From NCBI GenBank assembly GCA_040752275.1, contig JBFMFH010000118.1, forward strand, positions 1 to 26,446: a DNA stretch of 26,446 bases, in the 5' to 3' direction. The stretch is from JBFMFH01 sp040752275 (lineage in GTDB: Bacteria; Acidobacteriota; Vicinamibacteria; Vicinamibacterales; JAKQTR01). The notes beneath the pieces are model-generated. The model saw only the letters and a list, made by a program, of their open reading frames with translations. It did no database searches and was not told where the DNA came from. Shown here one piece after another: positions 16,800 to 24,298 of the stretch. The stretch's first letter is position 1, and each line of letters starts with the position of its first letter. The position numbers were made by a program, and so were the translations under genes.

Positions 16800-17417
16800 T
16801 CAGTGCCCGGCAATGACGGCAATGATGTCGTCGCCGCCGGGCGCCGTGCCCATGCTCGAGAAGGCCGTTTCGACGACGCCGTTCGGGCCGGCCGAGAGCA
16901 CGATGGTGTCGAAGCCGCTCTTGGTGGCGAGGTGGCGCACGTTGATGGCGTAACGGTGTCCCCACGGGTCGGACCCGATGCCGGCACTGACGTAAGGGCC
17001 AGCCCACCCTCGCGATGTGAATCCCGCCGACCGCAGGGGCCTGCGGTCGTAGCCAGGTGCGTTGAGGACGAGGTGCGCATCGAGGAGCGCCGTGCCATCG
17101 GTGCCGGCGTCTGCCAGCCAGGGGTCGACGGCCGGCCCGCGGCCGGAGGGCGTGGTGCCTTCTCCGACAAGCAGCTGGCACGCGCTCCACGAATCCGCGA
17201 GCGAGGGTGCGGCGCCGACGTCGTAGGCGAAGCGCGCGAGGACGACGGCGAGGGTCTGGACGTCGCCCCGGGCCTTCGTGATCCGCGCATCGGCCACGAA
17301 GTTGCCCACGACGGGCGACAGGACGGACGTGAGCACGGACAGCACCCCGAGCATGATGGTGACCTCCATCAGTGACAGCCCTCTTTCGTCTGCGCGGTGT
17401 CGGCGAGTCATGGTCAT
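16800..17417 (-). CDS. GspG-like type II / type IV pseudopilin (first of a tandem pair)
   Basis: A 205-residue paralogue of the following protein. The basic leader ends at G13, then LSLMEVTIMLGVLSVLTSVL provides the prepilin cleavage site with Glu at mature position 5. The C-terminus repeats the paralogue's features: GWAGPYVSAGIGSDPWGHRYAINV, IVLSAGPNGVVETAF and PGGDDIIAVI. It has a longer loop between the DPWG and SAGPNG motifs and differs strongly in the middle, as expected for an old duplication with diverged surfaces. The ATG at 17417 has a GGAG 6 bases upstream; a TTG at 17420 and an ATG at 17411 are in-frame alternatives. A consensus sigma-54 promoter 29 bases upstream makes this the first gene of the unit. 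Confidence 0.88.
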   Translation of the reverse strand: MTMTRRHRADERGLSLMEVTIMLGVLSVLTSVLSPVVGNFVADARITKARGDVQTLAVVLARFAYDVGAAPSLADSWSACQLLVGEGTTPSGRGPAVDPWLADAGTDGTALLDAHLVLNAPGYDRRPLRSAGFTSRGWAGPYVSAGIGSDPWGHRYAINVRHLATKSGFDTIVLSAGPNGVVETAFSSMGTAPGGDDIIAVIAGH

Positions 17418-17433
17418 CAACCTCTCCTGGTCC

Positions 17434-17447
17434 GCCCCAAGAGGGGC
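17434..17447. promoter_or_regulatory. Small dyad overlapping the sigma-54 -12 element and start site
   Basis: GCCCC (17434-17438) and GGGGC (17443-17447) pair around AAGA. The dyad covers the promoter's -12 GC and the predicted start of transcription. A repressor site or chance in GC-rich sequence are both possible. Confidence 0.25.
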
Positions 17448-17460
17448 AAGGGAGGTGCCA
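17446..17460 (-). promoter_or_regulatory. Sigma-54 (RpoN) promoter for the pseudopilin genes
   Basis: Reading the minus strand: TGGCAC, five bases (CTCCC), TTGC. Both hexamer/tetramer blocks match the sigma-54 consensus exactly, and the invariant GG and GC are 10 bases apart as required. The predicted transcription start is near 17434, giving a leader of about 17 bases that contains the GGAGAGG Shine-Dalgarno of the first pseudopilin. It lies between an NtrC-type gene and its likely target, 150 bases after the activator's stop codon. Confidence 0.85.
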
Positions 17461-17575
17461 GATCACCATGTTCCGCAACCTACTGAGAGAGAATGACTTG
17501 CAATCGTCCGACAGGCTGGGTGTGACGGCCGGGCACGGGCGGTCTGCACACTGCACATGCGCGCGTTCCGATGCG

Positions 17576-17603
17576 GATTGCGGAGTGCGGACGGTCCGCA
17601 ATC
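17576..17603. promoter_or_regulatory. Inverted repeat, likely NtrC-type activator binding site
   Basis: GATTGCGGA (17576-17584) and TCCGCAATC (17595-17603) are exact inverted 9-base arms. Inside this lies a second dyad, TGCGGAC-G-GTCCGCA (17586-17600). The centre is about 155-160 bases upstream of the predicted start of the pseudopilin transcript, in the usual range for an enhancer bound by a sigma-54 activator, and 6 bases beyond the end of the adjacent NtrC-type gene. The same half-site recurs at the second NtrC-type gene. A degenerate copy of a widespread GCGGATT-type repeat is the alternative reading. Confidence 0.6.
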
Positions 17604-17609
17604 GAAGCG

Positions 17610-19076
17610 CTAGCCGCACGCGGCGACGGTGAAGGTGGGCTGGTCGTCCTGAGGCGGGGCGGTCTTCCGGGCGGGCACGTGGAGCTGGTGGCGCTCCAGG
17701 TACCGATACAGCTTGCGGCGGTCGATCCCGAGCAGTCTCGCGGCTGCCTTCTTGTTGCCGCCTGTGCGATCGAGCATCCGCACGATGTGTTCGCGTTCGA
17801 TGCTCGACAGATGAGACTCGCGCCCGGGAGTGGGCGGGCGGCAGGGTACGGCGTGCTCGGGCCTCGTCTGGCTCGCCACGGTCGCTGCGGCGACCCATCC
17901 GGACGAGCCGAGGCACGCGAGGTCGCCTTCAGTGATGAGATCGCCTTCGGCGAGGATGCAGGCGCGTTCGATGACGTTCTTCAGCTCGCGCACGTTTCCT
18001 TCCCAGTGTGCGTTGACGAGCAGCCGCTCTGCGCCAGCCGTGACGCCGGCCAGGGTCTTGCCGAACCGCGCGTTGCACTCCCGAATGAAGGCCGCCATCA
18101 GATAGGGCACGTCCTCGCGGTGTTCGCGCAACGGCGGCAGGTCGAGTTGAATGGCGTTGAGGCGGTACAAGAGGTCCATGCGGAACCGCCCGGCCCCGAC
18201 CTCCGACCGCAGGTTCCGGTTGGTCGCGGCGAGAACATGCACGTCGACCTGTCTCGTCTCGGCCGATCCCACGCGTTGAATCTCGCCGGACTCGAGCACG
18301 CGAAGGAGCTTGGCCTGGGCCGTGAGGGGCAGCTCGCCGATCTCGTCCAGGAAGAGCGTCGCGCCGTCGGCCCGCTCGAACAGTCCGGCTTTCGACTCGA
18401 CGGCGCCGGTGAAGGCCCCGCGGACGTGGCCGAACAGTTCGCTCTCGAACAGGGTATCGACGACGGCCGAGCAGTTGACGGTGATGAAGCGGCGATCCCG
18501 GCGCGGGCCCAGGGCATGGAGTGCGCGGGCGGCCAGCTCCTTGCCGGTCCCCGTCTCTCCGCAGATGAGGACTTGCCTGACGTGCGGAGCAAGCCGCCGG
18601 ATCAGCGCAAAGGTCTGCTGCATCGCCGGGCTGCGCCCGACCATGCCGCAGAACTCAAGCCGGCGGGCGAGCTCGCCCTCGGCTTCGAGGACGCTTCGGC
18701 GCCTGGCCGCCTCTTCGAGGACGCTGGCCAGCAGCGCGCGGAGCCGGTCGAAGTCCAGCGGCTTGGCCAGATAGTCGCGTGCCCCCAGCTTGATCGCCTC
18801 AACCGCGGCATCGATGGTGCCGTCCCCGCTCATCAGGACCATCTCGCAGGAAGGAACGCGGGCGCGCACGGACCGCAGCACCTCGATCCCGTCCACGTCG
18901 GGCATGCAGAGGTCCACGAGCGCAAACACCGGCTGCCGATGCAGCTGCTGGAGCGCCGCGCGGCCGTCGGCGCAGGACAGCACGTCGAACCCGGACTCGA
19001 CGGCCAGCCGGCCGACCACTTCGCGCACGTGCGGGTCGTCATCGACGAGGAGCAGGAGAGGACGTGCAAGGGTCAT
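17610..19076 (-). CDS. NtrC-type sigma-54-dependent response regulator
   Basis: A 488-residue activator. Receiver (1-120) with D12-D14, phosphoacceptor D55 (VDLCMPDVDG), MSGDGT and KPLD. AAA+ domain (about 145-385): Walker A GETGTGKE, the sigma-54-contacting GAFTGA, Walker B LFLDEIGEL, and YRLNAIQLDLPPLREHREDVPYL. C-terminal Fis-type helix-turn-helix (about 430-475; GNKKAAARLLGIDRRKLYRYLERH). It should open sigma-54 promoters when phosphorylated, and the consensus sigma-54 promoter with an inverted repeat directly beyond its stop codon is the obvious target. The ATG at 19076 overlaps the TGA of the upstream HD-GYP gene as ATGA, indicating translational coupling; an in-frame ATG at 19085 is the alternative. 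No cognate kinase is adjacent in the same unit; several hybrid kinases flank it. Confidence 0.93.
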   Translation of the reverse strand: MTLARPLLLLVDDDPHVREVVGRLAVESGFDVLSCADGRAALQQLHRQPVFALVDLCMPDVDGIEVLRSVRARVPSCEMVLMSGDGTIDAAVEAIKLGARDYLAKPLDFDRLRALLASVLEEAARRRSVLEAEGELARRLEFCGMVGRSPAMQQTFALIRRLAPHVRQVLICGETGTGKELAARALHALGPRRDRRFITVNCSAVVDTLFESELFGHVRGAFTGAVESKAGLFERADGATLFLDEIGELPLTAQAKLLRVLESGEIQRVGSAETRQVDVHVLAATNRNLRSEVGAGRFRMDLLYRLNAIQLDLPPLREHREDVPYLMAAFIRECNARFGKTLAGVTAGAERLLVNAHWEGNVRELKNVIERACILAEGDLITEGDLACLGSSGWVAAATVASQTRPEHAVPCRPPTPGRESHLSSIEREHIVRMLDRTGGNKKAAARLLGIDRRKLYRYLERHQLHVPARKTAPPQDDQPTFTVAACG

Positions 19077-20098
19077 CGTTGGCATTCCGTGAGGAGGCGG
19101 CCCGCCGCCCGTTCGCTTGCCTTCGGGGCCAGGCGGTTGGCCCGCACGAGCCTGACCAACTGGTCGAACAGGGTGGTCTCGTGCAGGCCACGTTCCACTT
19201 CATGGCCGAGACAGGCCAGGGCTCCCTCTGGCGTCATCGCCGGCTTGTAGGGTCTCGGGGTGGTCAACGCATCGTAGACGTCGAGGAGGCCCACGATCTG
19301 CGCGAACAGCGGGATGGCATCGCCGGACAGACCGTCGGGATAGCCGCTGCCGTCGCGGCGCTCGTGGTGCGATCGCACGATTGGCCTGACGCACCGGAGC
19401 ACGCGAAGCTCGCCGCAGAGATCGTCGCCCACCAGCGTGTGGCGCTTCATGACCTGGAACTCCTCGGCCGACAACGGGCCGGGCTTGAGGAGCACGCTGT
19501 CGGGAACCGCAATCTTGCCCACGTCGTGGAGGTATCCCGCACGGTACAGCACCCCTTGGTCGGCCTCGCTCAAGCCGAGCGCCATCCCCAGGTTCGTCGC
19601 GTAGCTGGCCAGCCGCTCGCAGTGGCCCTCGGTGTACGGATCCCGCGCCTCGACCGTTCGGGCCAGGCTCAGGATGACCGCCTCCGCCGAGTCGAGATCG
19701 TCCGTATACCGCTTCAGGCGGAGCAAGGCGCCCACTCGGGCCCGGAGCTCTTCGCGGTCGACGGGCTTCGACAGGAAGTCGTCCGCCCCGGCTTCGAGTC
19801 CCTTGATGCGGTCCGTCCGGCCGTCGAGCGTCGTCACCATCACGACGGGGGTCAGGCGGGTGGCCGAGTCGGCCTTCAAGCGCCGGCAGACCTCGTAGCC
19901 GTCGACGCCGGGCATCACAACGTCGAGGAGAACGAGGTCCGTCGGCCAACTGCGGACCAGGTCGAGACCGGCCATGCCGTCAGGGGCCACCTGGACGCGG
20001 TGGCCCTCCTCCACCAGCAGCCGCCTGAGCGCCTCGGCACTCACGTCGGTGTCGTCGACAACGACGACGTTTGCGGCTGGCGGCTGGCACTCGCGCAT
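19073..20098 (-). CDS. Response regulator with HD-GYP cyclic-di-GMP phosphodiesterase domain
   Basis: A 341-residue RpfG-like protein. The receiver (about 10-125) has D15/D16, phosphoacceptor D59 (LLDVVMPGVDG), TTLDG and KPVD. The HD-GYP domain (about 145-325) keeps the full signature: EGHCERLA, YLHDVGKIAVPDSVL, MKRHTLVG, SHHERRDGSGYPDGL and LLDVYDALT. All metal-binding His/Asp positions and the Lys of HDVGK are present, so cyclic-di-GMP hydrolysis is likely, controlled by phosphorylation. The ATG at 20098 was chosen because the receiver begins directly after it. No good Shine-Dalgarno is visible and the open frame continues upstream without family similarity, so the start is moderately certain. 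Its TGA overlaps the next gene's ATG, tying it to the NtrC-type activator. Confidence 0.92.
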   Translation of the reverse strand: MRECQPPAANVVVVDDTDVSAEALRRLLVEEGHRVQVAPDGMAGLDLVRSWPTDLVLLDVVMPGVDGYEVCRRLKADSATRLTPVVMVTTLDGRTDRIKGLEAGADDFLSKPVDREELRARVGALLRLKRYTDDLDSAEAVILSLARTVEARDPYTEGHCERLASYATNLGMALGLSEADQGVLYRAGYLHDVGKIAVPDSVLLKPGPLSAEEFQVMKRHTLVGDDLCGELRVLRCVRPIVRSHHERRDGSGYPDGLSGDAIPLFAQIVGLLDVYDALTTPRPYKPAMTPEGALACLGHEVERGLHETTLFDQLVRLVRANRLAPKASERAAGRLLTECQR

Positions 20099-20492
20099 GT
20101 GAGGTTCTGTTTCGATCGTGGCGCGCACGCACTGCGCGTCACCAAGGGGGGCAGCAAGAAGCGGACCATCGAGGCAGCCAGGCATGACGGCCCCAAGGAC
20201 GCCTGCCGCCGCCGTCTTCTCCCGAGTTCGCCACCGGCGACGAGCCGTACCTCCGACGGGGCGTCCACATGTGCACACTGGTGGGTGTGCGCCCGCGCAC
20301 GGGTGTGCGTTGGTCGACCATGACGGACTACACCGCTGGACCGATTCGGCCGACAAATAAGGAGTACTCGACGACTGGCCGGCCGGCGGCCGCGCCTCCC
20401 GTGTGGAGGCCCGGCCCTCGAGTGCGGACGTTCGCATCTCGGGTTGCGGATTGCGGATTCCGGATTGCGGATTGCGGATTCCGGATTGCGGA
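20099..20492. other. Divergent regulatory region, 394 bases
   Basis: This lies between the HD-GYP/NtrC pair (minus) and the second NtrC-type gene (plus). It holds GTGCGC-CC-GCGCAC (20287-20300), the palindrome TGGTCGACCA (20311-20320), an AT-rich patch with an AAGGAG (about 20355-20364) that has no start codon at proper spacing, an operator-like dyad (20423-20436) and the heptamer array (from 20446). A GTG at 20403 opens the second NtrC frame and could be its true start. No sigma-54 consensus was found on either strand here. Confidence 0.45.
20423..20436. promoter_or_regulatory. Operator-like dyad resembling the pseudopilin upstream site
   Basis: TGCGGACGTTCGCA is an almost perfect 14-base palindrome (one G-T mismatch pair). 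With its preceding AG it matches AGTGCGGACGGTCCGCA at 17584-17600 apart from a missing base and one substitution. It lies 10 bases before the heptamer array. A shared or autoregulatory NtrC-type site is a reasonable guess. Confidence 0.4.
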
Positions 20493-20494
20493 TT
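20446..20494. repeat. Heptamer tandem array (GCGGATT / CCGGATT)
   Basis: Seven exact heptamers run without interruption in the order G, G, C, G, G, C, G for their first base, so the super-period is 21 bases. A degenerate unit (TCGGGTT) precedes them at 20439-20445. The last unit overlaps the likely TTG start of the second NtrC-type gene. The 9-mer GATTGCGGA, an arm of the inverted repeat at 17576, occurs four times (20449, 20463, 20470, 20484). GCGGATT-type arrays are, as I recall, common intergenic low-complexity sequence in some environmental bacteria. Confidence 0.85.
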
Positions 20495-21944
20495 GACTGA
20501 CCACCAACCCACCCTCTTGCTCGTCGACGACGACGTCTCGGTCCGCGGTCTGGTCGGGCGGCTCTGCCAGAAGGCCGGATTCAACGTCGTCAGTTGTGCG
20601 GATGGCGCCGAGGCCATCGCCCGGATGAGGACCGTCTCGATCGACGTGGCCATGGTCGACCTCCGAATGCCTCACGTCGGTGGCCTCGAGGTCCTCCGGG
20701 CCATCCGGGAAGCCGTGCCCGGCTGTCAGGTCATTCTGATGACCGGCCATGCCACGATCGACACCGCCGTGGAGGCCATCCGGCTCGGTGCGCTGGACTA
20801 CCTGACGAAGCCCTTCGACCTGGCGCGGCTGCGGTCGCTGCTGGCGGAGGTCCGCGAGGGGAGCGAGCGGCGCCGGCGCTTGATGGCGCGGGCGGGCGAA
20901 CTGGCAGAGGAGTTCGAGTTCTGCGGGATGATCGGCGTCAGCCCGGTCATGCAGGAGGTCTTCAGCCTCATCCGCCGGATTGCGCCGCATGCGCAGTGCG
21001 TGCTCATCACGGGCGAGACCGGCACGGGGAAGGAGCTCGTGGCCCGCGCGCTGCACCAGCTCGGGCCGAGGCGTTACCGGCCGCTCGTGACGGTGAACTG
21101 CTCGGCCGTCGTCGATACCCTGTTCGAGAGCGAGTTGTTCGGTCACGTTCGCGGGGCCTTCACCGGGGCCATCGACGCGAAGGCCGGGTTGTTCGAGCGG
21201 GCCGATGGCGGGACGCTTCTGCTTGACGAGATTGGAGAGCTGCCCTCCGCCGTGCAGGCCAAGCTGCTCAGAGTCCTGGAGTCGGGTGAGATCCAGCGCG
21301 TAGGCGCATCCGATGCCCGGAAGGTCGACGTGCACGTCTTTGCGGCGACCAATCGCGACATCCGAGACGAGGTGGCCGCCGGGCGCTTCAGGGCGGACCT
21401 GTACTACCGGCTGAACGTCGTCGAGATCCACCTGCCGGCGCTCGCCGAGCGGCGCGAGGATATTCCGTATCTGACCGCCGCGTTCGTCCGCCAGAGTGCG
21501 CGGCGCGTCGGCAAGCACATCCTGGGCATCACCGCCGGCGCCGAGCGCGAGTTGATGGTGCGGCCCTGGAGCGGCAACGTTCGAGAACTGCGCAACACCA
21601 TCGAGCGAGCCTGCATGCTCGCCGGTTCGGAGCTCCTCACCGAGCGCGAACTGGCCGGCTCGGCACGCCCCCCTCAGGATGCACACGCGGGTGGCCCCGT
21701 GAGCCCGCCATCTCCAGCCGGTGGTCCGCCGAGCGGGCCCTCGCCCGCTGCCGCGCCTCCGGCCTCGCTGGCCGACCTGGAGGCGACTCAGATCCAGAAG
21801 GTCCTGGCCCAGGCGCAGGGCAACAAGAAGCTGGCAGCCCGGATGCTGGGCATCAGCCGCCGGGCGCTCTACAGGAAGCTCGAGCGTCACGGGCTGATGG
21901 GATCCGCGGAAGCCAGGGCGGATGGCGGGTCCCGGGACGGCTGA
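20493..21944 (+). CDS. NtrC-type sigma-54-dependent response regulator (paralogue)
   Basis: About 483 residues, closely related to the NtrC-type protein at 17610-19076. Receiver with phosphoacceptor D56 (VDLRMPHVGG), MTGHAT and KPFD; AAA+ domain with GETGTGKE, GAFTGA, LLLDEIGEL and YRLNVVEIHLPALAERREDIPYL; a Pro/Gly-rich linker (about 395-425) absent from the paralogue; and a C-terminal Fis helix-turn-helix (GNKKLAARMLGISRRALYRKLERH). The recognition helices of the two paralogues are alike, so overlapping targets are plausible. The start is uncertain. The TTG at 20493 puts the receiver seven residues in, as in the paralogue; a GTG at 20403 would add 30 residues encoded partly by the heptamer array. 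It converges on a hybrid kinase gene. Confidence 0.92.
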   Translation: MTDHQPTLLLVDDDVSVRGLVGRLCQKAGFNVVSCADGAEAIARMRTVSIDVAMVDLRMPHVGGLEVLRAIREAVPGCQVILMTGHATIDTAVEAIRLGALDYLTKPFDLARLRSLLAEVREGSERRRRLMARAGELAEEFEFCGMIGVSPVMQEVFSLIRRIAPHAQCVLITGETGTGKELVARALHQLGPRRYRPLVTVNCSAVVDTLFESELFGHVRGAFTGAIDAKAGLFERADGGTLLLDEIGELPSAVQAKLLRVLESGEIQRVGASDARKVDVHVFAATNRDIRDEVAAGRFRADLYYRLNVVEIHLPALAERREDIPYLTAAFVRQSARRVGKHILGITAGAERELMVRPWSGNVRELRNTIERACMLAGSELLTERELAGSARPPQDAHAGGPVSPPSPAGGPPSGPSPAAAPPASLADLEATQIQKVLAQAQGNKKLAARMLGISRRALYRKLERHGLMGSAEARADGGSRDG

Positions 21945-21964
21945 TTCCCAGCCTCCGTGGGAAT
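21944..21964. terminator. Bidirectional terminator candidate between convergent genes
   Basis: ATTCCCA (21944-21950) and TGGGAAT (21958-21964) are exact complements around a 7-base loop. It begins at the last base of the NtrC-type gene's TGA and fills most of the 27-base gap to the stop of the minus-strand hybrid kinase. Being symmetric it can serve both transcripts. T-runs are minimal (AAT/ATT). Confidence 0.5.
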
Positions 21965-21971
21965 TACCCTG

Positions 21972-24257
21972 TCAGTGGTTTCGGTCCAGCGAGGCCCTGA
22001 CCTTGGCGGCCATGTCCCTGAGCCTGAAGGGCTTCTGCAAGTAGGACACACCCGGATCCAGCACGCCGTGGCGGGCGATGACATCGGCCGTGTAGCCGGA
22101 CATGAACAGGACCTTGACGCCCGGCCGGAGGGCGCGGACCCGTTCCGCCAGGTCTCGGCCATTCATGCCAGGCATGATCACGTCGGTGATCAGCAGGTGA
22201 ATGTCGCCCGTGTGTGCGTGCGCCAGGCGGATCGCCTCCTGCGGCGTGGAGGCGCTCAGCAGCGTATAGCCCAGCCTGGCCAGGATCGTCTGTCCGAGCC
22301 TTAGGATGGGTTCCTCGTCCTCCACCAGCAGCACGGTCTCGCCCCGGCTCGCCCACGCTTGCGCGCCGCCTTCCGGCTCGACCGCATCGGCATCACCGGC
22401 GTGACGCGGCAGGTAGATCCTGAAGGTCGTCCCGACGTCCGGCTCGCTGTATACGTTGATGAAGCCGCCATTCTGCTTGACGATGCCGTAGACCGTGGAC
22501 AGCCCGAGGCCGGTGCCCTTCCCGGCGGGCTTCGTGGTGAAGAACGGCTCGAACAGGTGAGACACCGTCTCCTTGTCCATGCCGCGCCCGTTGTCGCTGA
22601 CCGACAAGACGACGAACTCGCCGGGCACGGAGCCTGGATGATGGGCAGCGTAGGTCTCGTCAATGGTCAGGCAGTCGGTCTCGATGGTGATTTTGCCCAC
22701 TCCGGCGATGGCATCCCGGGCATTGACGCACAGATTGGCCATGATCTGATCGACCTGGGCGGGATCGATCAGCACGGGCGGGAGGGCGGCCGCCGGCCGC
22801 AGGACGAGATCGATGTCCTCACCGATGAGGCGGTCGAGGATCTTGAGCATGCGCTCGACGGCATCGTTGAGGTCGAGCACCACCGGCTCGATGGCCTGCT
22901 TGCGGGCAAATGCCAACAACTGGCGGGTGATGTCGGCGGATCGTCTGGCCGCATTCAGGATTTCCAGGAGATCGTCGTGCAGCGGGCTGGACGGTTCCGC
23001 CTTGTCCAGCAGGAGTTCCGTGTAGCCCAGGATCACGCTGAGCATGTTGTTGTAATCGTGGGCGACGCCGCCGGCCAGTCGTCCGACCGCCTCCATCTTC
23101 TGCGCCTGCTGGAACTGGGCCGCCAGATCCAGATGCTCCGTGATATCCCGTTTGACCGCGACGTAGTTGATGATCCGGCCCGCCTTGTCGGAAACGGGGG
23201 AAATCGTCGCGTCTTCCGTGTAGAGCGTGCCGTCCTTCCGTTTGTTGATGATGCGGCCTTCCCAGGTGCGTCCGCTGCTGATGGTCTCCCATAGGTTCTG
23301 GTAGAAGGACGGATCGTGCTGGCCGCTCTTGAGGATGCGCGGAGTCCTGCCGATCGCCTCGTCGCGGGCATAGCCACTGGTGGCCACGAAGGCCGGATTG
23401 ACGTACTGGACCGTTCCTGCGGCGTCGGTGATCAGGATGGTCTCGCCAGCCTGCTCGATGGCCGCCAGCAGCCGTTCGCGTTCCTCCTCCGCCCGTTTGC
23501 GCTCCGTGACATCGTGGACGATCGAGTGCAGGAGGTCCCTTCCCCAGGTCTTGACCGTGCTGCTGAACACTTCGACCTCACGGACCGAGTGATCGGCCCG
23601 GCGGTGGCGGAACTGGAAGAACGCGCCGTGTCCCAACCGGGCCGTCTCCATGGCCGCCCTGAGGTCTTCCGGAGGCAGTGTGTTGATCTCGTGGATTCTC
23701 ATCCGCCTGAGTTGCTCTCGAGGCCATCCGTAGAAGTCCGCTGCGGCTTTGTTTGCGTCGACGATCTGCCCGGTGTCCGGATCGATGATCAGCTTGACCG
23801 CCACATGGTCCTCGAACACGCTCCGGAACAGCGCCTCGCTCTCTCGCAGCGACTGCTGGGCGGCGCCGCGTTCCCGAACCAGGCGCTCGCGATCGAGCGC
23901 GGCCATGATTGCCGGCCCCAACCGCTTGATGTGCTCCTTGATGACGTAGTCCCAGGCCCCGGCCTTCATGCACGCGACGGCCGTGTCCTCGTCCATGGAA
24001 CCGGTGATGATGATGAAGGGGATCGCGGGGGCATGCTCTTGTGCCAGTCTCAACGCGGTCAGGCCGTCGAAGTTCGGCAGCTTGAAATCAGACAATACGA
24101 CGTCCGGACGGAACGACTCGAGGGCGGCGAGGAAGGCCTCCTCCGTTTCGACACGCAAGAACGTGGCACCAGCCAGCACGGCCCGCACCTCTCGTTCGGC
24201 CAGCTCCGCGTCTGTCTGAAGGTCCTCCACGATCAGTACGCGAGTCGCGTCAGCCAT
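21972..24257 (-). CDS. Hybrid histidine kinase with receivers at both ends (REC, PAS, PAS, HisKA, HATPase, REC)
   Basis: A 761-residue soluble protein. The N-terminal receiver (about 5-125; phosphoacceptor D57 in LSDFKLPNFDG, ITGSMDE, and YVIKEHIKRL in place of the common KP) is followed by PAS (about 145-265), PAS (about 270-390), the phosphoacceptor domain with H400 (GGVAHDYNNML), an ATPase domain (CVNARDAI, DNGRGMD, GTGLGLSTVYG) and a C-terminal receiver with D692 (TDVIMPGMNG). The front receiver suggests that it takes input from another kinase, probably the membrane kinase encoded two genes upstream, and so acts as a relay. The ATG at 24257 has a strong GGGGAGGG; a longer frame from 24302 would overlap the preceding gene. 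Its kinase core closely matches that of the 9395-13192 kinase, indicating shared ancestry. Confidence 0.92.
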   Translation of the reverse strand: MADATRVLIVEDLQTDAELAEREVRAVLAGATFLRVETEEAFLAALESFRPDVVLSDFKLPNFDGLTALRLAQEHAPAIPFIIITGSMDEDTAVACMKAGAWDYVIKEHIKRLGPAIMAALDRERLVRERGAAQQSLRESEALFRSVFEDHVAVKLIIDPDTGQIVDANKAAADFYGWPREQLRRMRIHEINTLPPEDLRAAMETARLGHGAFFQFRHRRADHSVREVEVFSSTVKTWGRDLLHSIVHDVTERKRAEEERERLLAAIEQAGETILITDAAGTVQYVNPAFVATSGYARDEAIGRTPRILKSGQHDPSFYQNLWETISSGRTWEGRIINKRKDGTLYTEDATISPVSDKAGRIINYVAVKRDITEHLDLAAQFQQAQKMEAVGRLAGGVAHDYNNMLSVILGYTELLLDKAEPSSPLHDDLLEILNAARRSADITRQLLAFARKQAIEPVVLDLNDAVERMLKILDRLIGEDIDLVLRPAAALPPVLIDPAQVDQIMANLCVNARDAIAGVGKITIETDCLTIDETYAAHHPGSVPGEFVVLSVSDNGRGMDKETVSHLFEPFFTTKPAGKGTGLGLSTVYGIVKQNGGFINVYSEPDVGTTFRIYLPRHAGDADAVEPEGGAQAWASRGETVLLVEDEEPILRLGQTILARLGYTLLSASTPQEAIRLAHAHTGDIHLLITDVIMPGMNGRDLAERVRALRPGVKVLFMSGYTADVIARHGVLDPGVSYLQKPFRLRDMAAKVRASLDRNH

Positions 24258-24298
24258 GTCATCCCTCCCCGCTCCCTGGTGGCTGCTCCCGAGCGTCC

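Noticed and set aside
16774..17916. A 584-residue reading of the second pseudopilin extended upstream to 17916
   Set aside because: The extra residues cross the first pseudopilin, the promoter and the end of the activator in the wrong frame. The Shine-Dalgarno and class III leader fix the start at 16758.
20355..20370. AAGGAG as a ribosome binding site for an earlier start of the second NtrC-type gene
   Set aside because: No ATG, GTG or TTG lies 5-10 bases after it in any frame.
20446..20494. The heptamer array as a CRISPR array
   Set aside because: The units are contiguous 7-mers with no spacers, and no cas gene is present.
17571..21890. Long opposite-strand frames over the regulator genes (17571-19250 plus, 20328-21890 minus)
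   Set aside because: They mirror NtrC-type genes whose Walker, GAFTGA and helix-turn-helix motifs are complete. No start signal or domain supports the antisense reading.
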